From Azospirillum brasilense (GTDB taxonomy: Bacteria > Pseudomonadota > Alphaproteobacteria > Azospirillales > Azospirillaceae): a stretch of 64,000 nucleotides of DNA. The translations under genes and the position numbers were made by a program. Below are positions 27,661 to 44,886 of this stretch, piece by piece (the stretch's first letter is position 1; each line of letters opens with the position of its first letter). The notes under the pieces are model-generated. The model ran no database searches. It had not been told where the DNA came from and worked only from the letters and a program-made list of their open reading frames with translations. Location: contig NZ_VITH01000001.1 in NCBI RefSeq assembly GCF_007827815.1, forward strand, positions 496,001 to 560,000, in the 5' to 3' direction.

Positions 27661-29841
27661 ATGCAGCGTGCCCATCTCGTGGCCGCTTTCCTGACCTTTG
27701 CCGCCCTGTGCGTCGGCGTCTCCGCCCTGTCGGTGTCGCGCGACCGCCACGCCACGCTGGACCAGGCCAGCCGCGAGTTCACCGCGACCGCCCATCTTCT
27801 CGACGAACACGCCAGCCGCGCCCTCGAAGCGGGTGACACCCAGCTGCGCATGCTGCTCGACGCGCTGGAGCGCTGGGACCGCCGCGACCCCGCCGAAGGG
27901 CAGCGCATCCAGGCCGCGATGCGCGCCCGTGCGGAACGCCTGCCGCAGATCGGCGGGGTCTGGGCGCTCGACGCGCAGGGACGGCTGCTTCTCGACAGCG
28001 CGGAACACCCGCCGCCGCCCCGCGACCTGTCGGAGCGGGACTACGCCCAGGCCCATCTGGGCGCGGCGCCGGGACCGCCGCCGGGCCTCCATGTCGGCTC
28101 CCATCTGCCCGGCGCCGGAGTCAGCCAGGGGCGCTTTACCATCAGCCGCGCCCTGCGCGACGAGGAGGGAACCGTCCAGGCGATCGCGGTGGCCGGCATT
28201 CAGAACACCTACTTCTCGCAAATGTACGGCGAGGCCGGCTGGGGCGAGGGCGCCCGGCTGGCCCTGTTCACCAGCGGCAAGGAGAAGCTGGCGGAATGGC
28301 CGCCCGACAGCGCCGTCGCCCCGCCGTCGGCCGCCTGGCCCCAGCCCTGGGACCCTCCCGGCGGCCCGGCGATCGTCGAAGGCTCGCAGATCACCGCCGC
28401 GCGGACGCTGACCGGCTTCCCGATCGTGGTGGTGGCGAGCCGCCCCCTGGCCGAGGTGCTGGCCCCATGGCGGGAGCGCGCCCTGTGGACCACGGCGGTC
28501 AGCGGCGGCATCCTGACCGGGGCGTCCGTGCTGTTCGTCTTCGCCCTGGCCGGCGCCCGGCGGGAGGAGGCGGTGCGGGCGGAGCTTCTGCGCGCCAACC
28601 AGAGCCTGGACGAACGGGTTCGCCAGCGCACCGCGGACCTGGAGAAGGCCCTGCGCAGCGCGGAGATGGCCAGCCTCGCCAAGATGAAGGTTCTGGCGAC
28701 CGTCAGCCACGACCTGCGCCAACCCCTGCAAGGCCTCGCAGCCTTCCACGAGCTGCTGTTGAAGGAGGCGCCGAACCCGACGCTCCAGCAGCTCGGCGGC
28801 ATGGCCTCGGCGTCGCTCCAGGCCGGGCAGCGGCTGCTCGACGATCTGCTGACCCTGTCGCGCCTGGAGGCCGGGGTGGTGCCGGTGGAGATCGCCACCT
28901 TCCCGCTCGCCCCGCTGCTCGACCAGCTCGCCGCCGAGCTGCGGGGGGAGGCCGAAGGCAAGGGCCTGCGGCTGATCGTGGTGCCCACCAGGGCCTGGGT
29001 GCGCAGCGACCCGGCGCGGCTCCAGCCGATCCTGCGCAACCTGTTGTCCAACGCCGTCAAATACACGGCGCACGGCGGGGTGGTCGTCGGCGCCCGGCCG
29101 CGCGGCGGCGACCTGCGGGTGGAGGTCTGGGACAGCGGCCGCGGCATTGCCAAGACGGAGCTGGGCACGATCTGGGAGGAGTTCTACCAGATCGGCAACC
29201 CGGCCCGCGACGGGTCGCACGGCGCCGGCCTCGGCCTGTCCATCGCGGAGCGCACCGCCCGGCTGCTCGGCCATCCGCTGGAGGTCCGGTCGCGGGTCGG
29301 GCGCGGGTCCGTTTTCTCGGTCACCCTGCCCCATGTCCCACCCCCCGCCTCTGCCCTCGCCTCTGCCCCCGCCGCACCGCATCCGGAAACGGCCTTCCCC
29401 CCGGCGGACGCCGCCCCGCCGGCCGGCCCCGCCGGCTCTTCCCCCGGGCGCCTGTCCGGGCGGCGGGTCCTGGTGGTCGAGGACGACCCGTTGCAGCGCA
29501 GTTCCCTGACCCTGCTGCTGGAGCAGGCCGGAGCCGGGGTGATGGCCGCGGACAATTTCGATTCCGCCCTCGCCGCCGCCCAGGCGACCCTCCAGGCGCC
29601 CTCGGCGATCCTCAGCGACTACCGGCTGCCCGGCGGCACCGACGGGTTGAGCGGCATCCAGACCCTGCGCGGGGTGCTGGGACGCGACGTCCCGGCCATC
29701 CTGCTGACCGGGGAGCTGTCCGCCGATCTCGTGCGCGCCGCCAAGGAGGCGGGCTGCCTCGTGCTGACCAAGCCCGCAGCGCCCAACCGCATCCTGTCCA
29801 CCCTGGCGGAGCTGACCGCGGGCGCCGACGCGGCCGCCTGA
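27661..29841 (+). CDS. Membrane-bound hybrid histidine kinase with receiver domain
   Basis: A 726-residue protein with an N-terminal membrane helix (HLVAAFLTFAALCVGVSALS) and a periplasmic sensor of about 240 residues, cache-like in style (SRALRDEEGTVQAIAVAGIQ). A second helix (TTAVSGGILTGASVLFVFAL) and a coiled coil follow. HisKA has H350 in VSHDLRQPLQ, and the HATPase domain has NLLSNAVKYT, DSGRGI and GLGLSI. A Pro/Ala linker leads to a receiver with D653 (LSDYRLPGG). AAGGAG precedes the ATG at 27661. Kinase and receiver are close relatives of those in the MHYT kinase at 6255, which suggests domain swapping between paralogues. Confidence 0.92.
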   Translation: MQRAHLVAAFLTFAALCVGVSALSVSRDRHATLDQASREFTATAHLLDEHASRALEAGDTQLRMLLDALERWDRRDPAEGQRIQAAMRARAERLPQIGGVWALDAQGRLLLDSAEHPPPPRDLSERDYAQAHLGAAPGPPPGLHVGSHLPGAGVSQGRFTISRALRDEEGTVQAIAVAGIQNTYFSQMYGEAGWGEGARLALFTSGKEKLAEWPPDSAVAPPSAAWPQPWDPPGGPAIVEGSQITAARTLTGFPIVVVASRPLAEVLAPWRERALWTTAVSGGILTGASVLFVFALAGARREEAVRAELLRANQSLDERVRQRTADLEKALRSAEMASLAKMKVLATVSHDLRQPLQGLAAFHELLLKEAPNPTLQQLGGMASASLQAGQRLLDDLLTLSRLEAGVVPVEIATFPLAPLLDQLAAELRGEAEGKGLRLIVVPTRAWVRSDPARLQPILRNLLSNAVKYTAHGGVVVGARPRGGDLRVEVWDSGRGIAKTELGTIWEEFYQIGNPARDGSHGAGLGLSIAERTARLLGHPLEVRSRVGRGSVFSVTLPHVPPPASALASAPAAPHPETAFPPADAAPPAGPAGSSPGRLSGRRVLVVEDDPLQRSSLTLLLEQAGAGVMAADNFDSALAAAQATLQAPSAILSDYRLPGGTDGLSGIQTLRGVLGRDVPAILLTGELSADLVRAAKEAGCLVLTKPAAPNRILSTLAELTAGADAAA

Positions 29842-29928
29842 AACGGGCCCTGACGTGCGGCCCGATGCCCCGGCCGGCGGCCGCCGCTTCCCTTGGTGCG
29901 CGGCGCCCGCTTGCGCTACAGTCGCGCC

Positions 29929-30627
29929 ATGACCGAAGAAGACCAGCCCCACATCCTGGTCGTCGATGACGACACCCGCCTGCGCGAGCTGCTGCGCAAG
30001 TACCTCGCCGGCAACGGTTTCCTGGTGGCGACCGCGAAGGACGCCGCGGAGGCGCGGGCCAAGCTGGCCGGGCTCGCCTTCGATCTGCTGGTGCTCGACA
30101 TCATGATGCCGGGCGAGACCGGGCTGGAGCTGACCGAATCGCTGCGGCGGGAGCGCGACCTGCCCATCCTGCTGCTGACCGCGCGGGGTGAGCCGGACGA
30201 CCGCATCGCCGGGCTGGAGGCCGGGGCCGACGACTACCTCGCCAAGCCCTTCAACCCGCGCGAGCTGCTGCTGCGCATCAATTCGATCCTGCGCCGCCAG
30301 GCCAGCCGCCCGGCCGACCCGGCGCCGCCGCAGCCGGTGAAGCTCGGTTCGATGATCTACCTGCCCGACCGCGACGAGCTGCGGGCGGGCGACGAGGTGG
30401 TCCGGCTGACCACGGCCGAGGCCGGGCTGCTGCGCGTGCTCGCCGCTTCGCCCGGCACCATCTTCTCGCGCGAGGAGCTGACGGAGCGCAGCAAGGTTGC
30501 CGGCAACGCCCGCACCATCGACGTGCAGGTGACCCGCCTGCGCCGCAAGATCGAACCCGACCCGCGGGAGCCGCGTTACCTCCACACCGTGCGCGGCGAG
30601 GGCTATGTGTTGAGGCCGGACCCGTAA
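29929..30627 (+). CDS. OmpR family response regulator
   Basis: A 232-residue regulator: receiver with phospho-acceptor D57 (LLVLDIMMPG), conserved T (LLLTARGE) and K (DYLAKPFNPREL), then an OmpR-type winged helix (RLTTAEAGLLRVLAASPGTIFSREELTERS; VQVTRLRRKIEPDPREPRYLHTVRGEGY). It binds DNA as a dimer when phosphorylated. The partner kinase gene follows 44 bases downstream. The closest family style is OmpR/RpaB with an EnvZ-like kinase. Confidence 0.94.
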   Translation: MTEEDQPHILVVDDDTRLRELLRKYLAGNGFLVATAKDAAEARAKLAGLAFDLLVLDIMMPGETGLELTESLRRERDLPILLLTARGEPDDRIAGLEAGADDYLAKPFNPRELLLRINSILRRQASRPADPAPPQPVKLGSMIYLPDRDELRAGDEVVRLTTAEAGLLRVLAASPGTIFSREELTERSKVAGNARTIDVQVTRLRRKIEPDPREPRYLHTVRGEGYVLRPDP

Positions 30628-30670
30628 CCGGGACCGCCGGAAAGCCAGGACCAGAACCGGGACCAGGACC

Positions 30671-32032
30671 ATGACCACCGACACCGCCGCCGCACCGATG
30701 CCGATGCCGCGCCGCTCGCAGACGGGGCTGCTGAAGCGGTTCCTGCCGCGCACACTGTTCGGCCGCTCGCTGCTGATCATCGTGACGCCGGTCATCCTGG
30801 CCCAGGCGGTGGCCACCTGGATCTTCTACGACCGGCATTGGGACACCATGACGAACCGGCTGGCCTTCGCGGTGGCCGGCGACATCGCCATGGTCATCGG
30901 CATGCTGGAGCACGACCCGACCCCGGAGGGCCGCAACTGGACGCTGGCCGCCACCGCGCGCAGCACCGACCTGATCGTGACGCTGGAACCCGGCAGCACG
31001 CTGCCCGAGCATCCGCAGAAGCTGCGCGGCATGCTGGAGAACACGCTCAGCAAGGCGCTGCACGAGCGGGTGCGGCGGCCCTTCGCCATCAACACCCGCA
31101 TCACCCGCGAATGGTACGAGATCCGTGTGCAGATGCCCGACGGCGTACTGTCGGTGATGTCGCCGGAGCGCCGCCTGTTCAGCCCGACCAGCTACATCTT
31201 CATCCTCTGGATGGTCGGCTCGGCCCTGGTGCTGTTCACCGTCGCCATCATCTTCATGCGCAACCAGATCCGCCCCATCAAGCGGCTGGCGGCCGCCGCC
31301 GACGCGCTGGGCAAGGGCCGCGACGTGCGCAACTTCAAGCCGGAGGGGGCGACCGAGGTCCGGCAGGCCGCCGTCGCCTTCATGCGCATGCGCGAGCGCA
31401 TCCACCGCCAGATCACCCAGCGGACGGAGATGCTGGCCGGCGTCAGCCACGACCTGCGCACGCCGCTGACCCGCATGAAGCTGGCGCTCGACATGATGGG
31501 CGACGGGCCGGAGGTCGACGAGCTGCTGACCGACGTCACCGAGATGGAGACGATGATCGAGGGCTATCTGGCCTTCGCCCGCGGCGAGGGGACGGAGGCC
31601 GTCCAGCCGACCGACCTGACCCGCATCCTCAACGAGGTGGTCTCCGGCGTCCGCCGCGAGGGGGCGGAGGTCGCCCTGGCCGCACCGGACGGGCTGACCC
31701 TGCCGCTGCGCCCCAACGCGACGCGGCGCTGCCTCGCCAACCTGCTGTCCAACGCCCGGCGCCACGGGGACCGCATCTGGGTGCGGGCGGAGCGCGAGGA
31801 CGGTTTCATCGACATCCTGGTCGACGACGACGGGCCGGGCATCCCGCAGGCGTCCCGCGACGACGTGTTCAAGCCCTTCTTCCGGCTGGACAGTTCGCGC
31901 AACCAGGCGACCGGCGGCGCCGGGCTGGGGCTGACCATCGCCCGCGACGTCGCCCGCAGCCACGGCGGCGACATCACGCTCAGCGACAGCCCCTACGGCG
32001 GCCTGCGCGTGCTGATCCGCCTGCCGGTGTGA
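30671..32032 (+). CDS. EnvZ-like sensor histidine kinase
   Basis: 453 residues. The N-terminal membrane helix is SLLIIVTPVILAQAVATWIF. A periplasmic domain of about 130 residues follows, then a second helix (SYIFILWMVGSALVLFTVAI) and a HAMP domain starting NQIRPIKRLAAAADALG. HisKA has H260 in GVSHDLRTPLTRMKLAL, the EnvZ signature. The HATPase domain has NLLSNARRHG, DDGPGIP and GLGLTIARDVARSHGG. With the preceding OmpR-type regulator it forms an osmo- or envelope-sensing pair. The stop is 34 bases before the HNH gene. Confidence 0.94.
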   Translation: MTTDTAAAPMPMPRRSQTGLLKRFLPRTLFGRSLLIIVTPVILAQAVATWIFYDRHWDTMTNRLAFAVAGDIAMVIGMLEHDPTPEGRNWTLAATARSTDLIVTLEPGSTLPEHPQKLRGMLENTLSKALHERVRRPFAINTRITREWYEIRVQMPDGVLSVMSPERRLFSPTSYIFILWMVGSALVLFTVAIIFMRNQIRPIKRLAAAADALGKGRDVRNFKPEGATEVRQAAVAFMRMRERIHRQITQRTEMLAGVSHDLRTPLTRMKLALDMMGDGPEVDELLTDVTEMETMIEGYLAFARGEGTEAVQPTDLTRILNEVVSGVRREGAEVALAAPDGLTLPLRPNATRRCLANLLSNARRHGDRIWVRAEREDGFIDILVDDDGPGIPQASRDDVFKPFFRLDSSRNQATGGAGLGLTIARDVARSHGGDITLSDSPYGGLRVLIRLPV

Positions 32033-32066
32033 GCCTCGCAGGAGCCCCCACCCTGGAGAACCGGCC

Positions 32067-32399
32067 ATGCCCGTCAGCCCCGACGAATACCGCCTCATGG
32101 ACGTCCAGCAGGGCGGGTGCTGTTTCTACTGCGGGGAGCCGGTGGGGGCCAAGGCAACCTTCGACCACCTGATCCCGCTGGCCTACGGCGGCCTCGACGC
32201 GGCGCCGAACGTCGTGCTGGCGCACCGCCGCTGCAACCAGCGCAAGGCCGACCGCCTGCCGATCCCGGAGGAGATCGAGCGCTTCGTCACCCAGCGCCGC
32301 CGCAGCCAACTGGGCGTGTGGCCGCCGCTGCTGGCGCTGCGCGATGCCGAGCCGGGCGACGAGTGGATGACCGTCGCCCGCGCCATCGCCGGGCTGTGA
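32067..32399 (+). CDS. HNH endonuclease family protein
   Basis: A 110-residue protein with the zinc-ribbon Cys pair CCFYCGEP, the catalytic core ATFDHLIPLAYGG and the closing NVVLAHRRCNQRKAD, a typical HNH (beta-beta-alpha-metal) fold. Stand-alone small HNH proteins nick or cut DNA; some are housekeeping or mobile-element remnants. GGAGAA precedes the ATG. It is placed as the third gene of the OmpR/EnvZ operon, which is probably fortuitous. Confidence 0.88.
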   Translation: MPVSPDEYRLMDVQQGGCCFYCGEPVGAKATFDHLIPLAYGGLDAAPNVVLAHRRCNQRKADRLPIPEEIERFVTQRRRSQLGVWPPLLALRDAEPGDEWMTVARAIAGL

Positions 32400-32412
32400 G
32401 CGGCCGCTTCAG

Positions 32413-32442
32413 CAAGGTCCCTTGACATCAAGGTCCCTTGAC
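32413..32442. promoter_or_regulatory. Tandem palindromic sites upstream of the FAD oxidoreductase
   Basis: The 14-base sequence CAAGGTCCCTTGAC occurs twice with two bases between copies. Each copy contains the palindrome CAAGG-TC-CCTTG. The pair lies 62-92 bases upstream of the oxidoreductase ATG, where a regulator pair would act. Sites spaced by 16 bases put both on nearly related helix faces. Confidence 0.5.
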
Positions 32443-32504
32443 GGCGGCCCCGCCTTCTGGCCCGATCACCGGAACGATAAACAAGGTTAATTCGGGAGCG
32501 TTCG

Positions 32505-33683
32505 ATGGCGGATCGGTACGACGTCGTGATCGTCGGCGGTGGTGTGATGGGCTGCGCGGTCGCCTATTTCCTGGCGAACGACCCCAGCTTCGGCGGCAGC
32601 GTGGCGGTGGTGGAGCGGGACCCGACCTACCAGCGCGCCTCGTCCGCCCTGTCGGCCAGCTCGATCCGGCAGCAGTTCTCGACGCCGGCGAACATCGCCC
32701 TGTCGCAGTTCGGCCTGTCCTTCATCCGCAACGCGACGGACCATCTGTCGGTGGACGGCGACCCGGTGGATCTGGGCCTGCGCGAGCCGGGCTATCTCTA
32801 TCTGGCGACCGGGGCCGGGGCGGACATCCTGCGCCGGAACAACGCCATCCAGCTCTCCTGCGGCGCCGACGTCGCCCTGCTGTCGCCGGAGGAGCTGACC
32901 GCCCGCTTCCCCTGGCTGTCGGTGGACGGGATCGCGCTCGGCTCCCTCGGCCTGTCCGGAGAGGGCTGGTTCGACGGCTACAGCCTGATGCAGGCCTTCC
33001 GCCGCAAGGCCAAGGCGTTGGGCGTCGCCATGATCGCGGGAGAGGTGGCGGGCATCGACACCGCCGAGGGCAAGGTCACCGCGGTGCGTCTGGCCGACGG
33101 GCGGCGGCTGTCCTGCGGGGTGGCGGTCAACGCGGCCGGTCCGCAGGCCCGCCGCGTCGCCGCCCTGGCCGGGGTGGACCTGCCGGTGGCGGCGCGCAAG
33201 CGCTGCGTCTTCGTGTTCGACTGCCGCGACGAGCTTCCCGGCTGCCCTCTGGTCATCGACCCGTCGGGCGTGTGGTTCCGGCCCGAGGGCAAGCAGTTCA
33301 TCTGCGGCGCCCCGCCGCCCGCCGACCGCGATCCGGACACCGACGACCTGACGGTGGAGCACGACCTGTTCGAGGAGATGATGTGGCCGGCGCTGGCCGG
33401 GCGCGTCCCCGCCTTCGAGGCGATCAAGGTCACCAACGCCTGGGCGGGCTTCTACGAATACAACGAGATCGACCAGAACGCGATCATCGGGCCGCATCCG
33501 GAACTCCGCAACTTCCTGTTCTGCAACGGCTTCAGCGGCCACGGGCTGCAACAGGCGCCGGGCGCCGGGCGCGGGCTGGCCGAATTGATCGCCACCGGCG
33601 CCTACCGCAGCCTGAACCTGTCGGCCTTCGCCTATGAGCGTCTGGCGGAGAACCGCCCCCTGCTGGAGACGAATGTCATCTGA
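32505..33683 (+). CDS. FAD-dependent oxidoreductase (DAO family)
   Basis: 392 residues with an N-terminal Rossmann FAD site DVVIVGGGVMGCAVAYFLA and the DAO/GlpO-like body (STPANIALSQFGLSFIRN; NAAGPQARRVAALAGVDLPV). The C-terminal FAD contact is FLFCNGFSGHGLQQAPGAGRGLAELI. This family includes sarcosine oxidase, D-amino-acid oxidase and FOXRED1-like assembly factors; the last resemble this sequence in overall style. The substrate is not assignable. GGGAG precedes the ATG. The tandem palindromes upstream suggest dedicated regulation. Confidence 0.88.
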   Translation: MADRYDVVIVGGGVMGCAVAYFLANDPSFGGSVAVVERDPTYQRASSALSASSIRQQFSTPANIALSQFGLSFIRNATDHLSVDGDPVDLGLREPGYLYLATGAGADILRRNNAIQLSCGADVALLSPEELTARFPWLSVDGIALGSLGLSGEGWFDGYSLMQAFRRKAKALGVAMIAGEVAGIDTAEGKVTAVRLADGRRLSCGVAVNAAGPQARRVAALAGVDLPVAARKRCVFVFDCRDELPGCPLVIDPSGVWFRPEGKQFICGAPPPADRDPDTDDLTVEHDLFEEMMWPALAGRVPAFEAIKVTNAWAGFYEYNEIDQNAIIGPHPELRNFLFCNGFSGHGLQQAPGAGRGLAELIATGAYRSLNLSAFAYERLAENRPLLETNVI

Positions 33684-33748
33684 GGGAACGGGCGCGAGCC
33701 CGGCCGGTTGATGGGGTGACCATTCCGAACGGAGCATGAGGCCCCGCC

Positions 33749-33904
33749 ATGAAGCAGCCCCACACCGAAGAGACCGTCAAGCACACCGACGACCAGCAGA
33801 ACACCGGCAACCACAAGAAGCCGGACGCCCCCGACGCCAAGGGCGCCGACCGCTTCGGCGGGACCCGCAAGGGCGCGGAGAATGTGGAGCCGACCAAGGA
33901 CTGA
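33749..33904 (+). CDS. Small hydrophilic protein of unknown function
   Basis: 51 residues rich in Asp, Lys, His, Asn and Gln (MKQPHTEETVKHTDDQQNTG, ending VEPTKD), probably disordered. A GGAG lies about 15 bases upstream. Two other hydrophilic peptides of the same style occur in the window (43965 and 45116). They may be desiccation or stress-type proteins, but no family is recognised. Confidence 0.5.
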   Translation: MKQPHTEETVKHTDDQQNTGNHKKPDAPDAKGADRFGGTRKGAENVEPTKD

Positions 33905-34015
33905 GCTGGTGATTGAGGCTGGTGACTGACGCCGGCCCGAAGGGCTTGCACCGGCGGGGGTGGACGTGCCAAACCCCCTGGCGCGTCCACCCCCCACAGG
34001 CCCGGAGCCCCTCCC

Positions 34016-34267
34016 ATGGCTCACGCCATGTTCAAACGCTACAAGGTTCTGTTCACCCGTCCCCTGCCCGGCCTGCGCCCTGGCCGGCCCGAACGCGACG
34101 CCATGGTGGAGCGGCTCAAGCGCTTCGCCAGCCAGAACGGCATGGCCGGCGACCTGCACGCGATCGCGCCCAACGCCGGCTTCGGCATCCTGGAAATCCA
34201 GTGCACGGACAAGCTGGCCCGCCGCCTGAGCGACCTGTCCGATGTCGAATCCGTCCTGGAGGCGTAA
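34016..34267 (+). CDS. Small protein, possible I9-inhibitor-like fold
   Basis: 83 residues. GGAG lies seven bases upstream of the ATG. The pattern of strand (FKRYKVLFTR), helix (RDAMVERLKRFASQNG), strand (FGILEIQCTD), helix (LARRLSDLSD) and terminal strand (VESVLEA) resembles the beta-alpha-beta-beta-alpha-beta layout of S8 propeptide or I9 inhibitor proteins. This is a fold guess from pattern only. No protease gene is adjacent. Confidence 0.55.
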   Translation: MAHAMFKRYKVLFTRPLPGLRPGRPERDAMVERLKRFASQNGMAGDLHAIAPNAGFGILEIQCTDKLARRLSDLSDVESVLEA

Positions 34268-34372
34268 GCGCCTCTACCTCCCGTTCAGTTGACGGGGCAT
34301 CGGCTTGCGGCGGCGGCACAACGGGCCATTTTCAGTGTTTTAAAGCACAGATGCCGTCAGGAGCGTGCCTTC

Positions 34373-34687
34373 ATGAATCCCCGGTTGCTCGCCGAGGTGC
34401 TGGAACCCGTGCTGAACGCCGCGGAGAAGGACGACGCGGCGATGCTCGACGCCGTGAATCTGTCGGCGGAGGCGCTGGCCGCGCTCGGCGCGGTCATCCT
34501 CGACCGCGACGGGCGCCCGGCCGACGGTGTGTCCGATGAACGCGCGGTGGTCGCCGCGCTCAACACCCACGCCCACTCGCTGATGCAGTGCGGGCGGCTC
34601 GACGACGTGGTCGAGGCGCTGCAACTGGCCGAACGGATCGGCCGGCTGGGACGCCTGCCCCACCATCCGCGCATGTCCGACGGCTAG
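34373..34687 (+). CDS. Small helical protein of unknown function
   Basis: 104 residues, mostly helical (LLAEVLEPVLNAAEKDDAAM; RAVVAALNTHAHSLMQCGRL). AGGAG lies eight bases before the ATG at 34373, so I reject the longer frame from 34289. A TTTTAAAGCAC palindrome-like motif sits just upstream. It precedes the large trehalose gene by 80 bases, which may be coincidence. No family recognised. Confidence 0.6.
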   Translation: MNPRLLAEVLEPVLNAAEKDDAAMLDAVNLSAEALAALGAVILDRDGRPADGVSDERAVVAALNTHAHSLMQCGRLDDVVEALQLAERIGRLGRLPHHPRMSDG

Positions 34688-34767
34688 CCACCTACGGTTA
34701 GGCGGGAGGAACACCGCACCGCCCCGGTTGTTGTGCGAGCCGTGCCGCCCAACAGGGGAGACGTGTC

Positions 34768-40407
<5,640 letters not shown>

Positions 40408-40519
40408 GGGGGATGCGCGTGTCGGAGCGTCCGGCAAAAGCACAACCCCCTCACCCTCCCCTCTCCCCGGAGGGGAGAGGGAACCCCTTCACAGGGAACA
40501 CCCATCAGGAGACCAACCC

Positions 40520-43288
<2,769 letters not shown>

Positions 43289-43293
43289 GTTCC

Positions 43294-43773
43294 ATGGACC
43301 GCAACCTGCCGCCGCGCCGGACGCTCGTCCCCATCGACCAGAGGCTGATCGGGAGCGATCCCGGCAAGCCCGCCGTCTTCGGGACCGTGCTGTCCGGCGA
43401 CCCTCAGGAAACGTTCCTGAACCTCTACGACGGCAGCGGGGGGCGGTTCGCCTGTGGGGTCTGGCAATGCACGCCGGGCACCATCGCCATGGCCGACTGG
43501 CCCTATGAGGAGTTCTGCGTCCTGCTGGCCGGGCGGGTGGTCATCACCGCCCGGGACGGCGCGCCGCAGGAGCATGGAGAGGGCGACGCCTTCGTCATCC
43601 CACGGGGCTTCACCGGCGTCTGGGAGGTGCGGGAGACGATCCGCAAGTATTACGCGATCGAGAAGCCGCTCGGCCCCCGCGCCGCCGTCCGCCAGATGTT
43701 GCGTACCCCGCTGTCGCTGGCCCGCCGGCTGTTGCGGCGCGGCGAACCGGCGCTGGCCCGCGGCGGTTTCTGA
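43294..43773 (+). CDS. Cupin domain protein
   Basis: A 159-residue protein with a small beta-barrel cupin core: the PYEEFCVLLAGRVVITARDG strand pair and GDAFVIPRGFTGVWEV, as in the DUF861/EutQ-type cupins. The His metal ligands of classical cupins are mostly replaced, so metal binding is uncertain. The ATG at 43294 follows GGGAGG by nine bases and lies six bases after the treY stop. Translational coupling to treY is likely; its role in trehalose metabolism is unknown. Confidence 0.85.
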   Translation: MDRNLPPRRTLVPIDQRLIGSDPGKPAVFGTVLSGDPQETFLNLYDGSGGRFACGVWQCTPGTIAMADWPYEEFCVLLAGRVVITARDGAPQEHGEGDAFVIPRGFTGVWEVRETIRKYYAIEKPLGPRAAVRQMLRTPLSLARRLLRRGEPALARGGF

Positions 43774-43964
43774 AAGGGCTCTCCCTGAGAGGGTTGCCTC
43801 ACAAAATACCCGATTTCTTCGCTCGGGATTGATCGAATCCCTTCGCCACGCGTTATTCCGATGGACAGGTGCCCGAACCGGCAAACGAGAGGCACCTCAT
43901 CGGACCATTCCTGCACGACGGCCTGCACCACGGGACGCGACCACAGACGGACGGGAGACAAGTC

Positions 43965-44123
43965 ATGAGCGATCATCGCCAGTGGGTCGAGCTGGACCCC
44001 AGCAACGGCTCCGAAACCACCAAGCCGCAGGACGGTCAGTCCGTCGCGGCGCCCGCGCAGAATTCCGCCCAGCCGGCGGAAGCCCCCGCGCCGAGCGGTC
44101 CGGAAGGCACTCCGGACCGCTGA
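43965..44123 (+). CDS. Small hydrophilic Pro/Ala-rich protein
   Basis: 52 residues, MSDHRQWVELDPSNG then a Gln, Ala and Pro-rich disordered tail ending EGTPDR. GGGAG precedes the ATG. About 190 bases of gene-free sequence with small hairpins separate it from the cupin gene. No family recognised. Confidence 0.5.
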   Translation: MSDHRQWVELDPSNGSETTKPQDGQSVAAPAQNSAQPAEAPAPSGPEGTPDR

Positions 44124-44187
44124 CGGTCACTGCGCAAGATCACGGATTCGAAACAGCGGAAAAACGGCAGGGCGGGGCCTCAGGGTC

Positions 44188-44673
44188 TCAGCCCTGCCGC
44201 CGCATGGGCTGCTGCACGGGTTGCGGCGACGATTGGGGTGCCGATCCCGGAGCGGCGGACAGGCGCTCGGGCCGCCCGAACAGTTCGAGCGCCGGCGGGA
44301 TGGAGGACGGGCGCAGGCCCGCCAGGATTTCCCCGACGGCGCCGACCGCGTCGACCAGAGCGTCGGGCATCACCGGCTTGCGCAGCAGGCCGACCGCGAA
44401 ATCGCGCGCCTCCTCGCCGCGGTGGTCGAAACCGGTGATCAGCAGGGAGGGGATGTTGTGTTCCTCCCACAGCTTGCGGGCCAGCGTCAGCCCGTTCTCA
44501 CCTCCGGCCAGATAGACGTCCACCAGGGCAAGATCCGGCTGTTCCCGGACCCCCAGCCGCGTCGCCTTGGCGGCGTCGCGCAGGGGGCCGACGACCGTGT
44601 ATCCGGCATTCTCCATCACGGCCTTGATGGCGGGCCCGATCAACGGATCGTCTTCGACGACGAGCAACTTCAC
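44188..44673 (-). CDS. CheY-like single-domain response regulator
   Basis: 161 residues: a receiver (KLLVVEDDPLIGPAIKAVME; phospho-acceptor D52 in LALVDVYLAGG; SLLITGF; LLRKPVMPDAL) followed by a Pro/Gln-rich tail of about 40 residues. The start is a GTG at 44673 with AAGGA nine bases upstream, rejecting an upstream ATG. No output domain or adjacent kinase is present. Receivers with this VGPxRDA and VDVYLAGG style often take phosphate from HWE-type or hybrid kinases in alphaproteobacteria. Confidence 0.88.
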   Translation of the reverse strand: MKLLVVEDDPLIGPAIKAVMENAGYTVVGPLRDAAKATRLGVREQPDLALVDVYLAGGENGLTLARKLWEEHNIPSLLITGFDHRGEEARDFAVGLLRKPVMPDALVDAVGAVGEILAGLRPSSIPPALELFGRPERLSAAPGSAPQSSPQPVQQPMRRQG

Positions 44674-44747
44674 GGCATCTGTTCCTTGTTGGCGGACGGC
44701 GCGGACCGACGTGGCCCGCAGCGCCCATGTTTGTCGATGCGGTGCAT

Positions 44748-44765
44748 CAATCAAGGGGCTGATTG
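44748..44765. promoter_or_regulatory. Inverted repeat in the divergent promoter gap
   Basis: CAATCA and TGATTG are separated by six bases in the gap between the divergent response-regulator gene and the small gene at 44887. The half-sites resemble, but are not, an FNR box. It may be an operator. Confidence 0.3.
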
Positions 44766-44886
44766 CGCGCAATAAGCGAACCGGTGCGGGACCGAACGGG
44801 CAGTGCCATCCGGAGATGCGAACCCGCCGCCCTCTTTGCGTGTTGGAGACAGTCCAAGCGTGATGCAACCTCCGTGGGAGTCCTGC

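Noticed and set aside
27463-30816. Long minus-strand frame across the hybrid kinase and response regulator genes
   Set aside because: Shadow frame. The plus-strand proteins have all kinase and receiver motifs and a ribosome binding site.
32067-32399. HNH protein as part of a restriction or defence system
   Set aside because: No methyltransferase, specificity or other defence gene is adjacent; it sits behind a sensor kinase gene.
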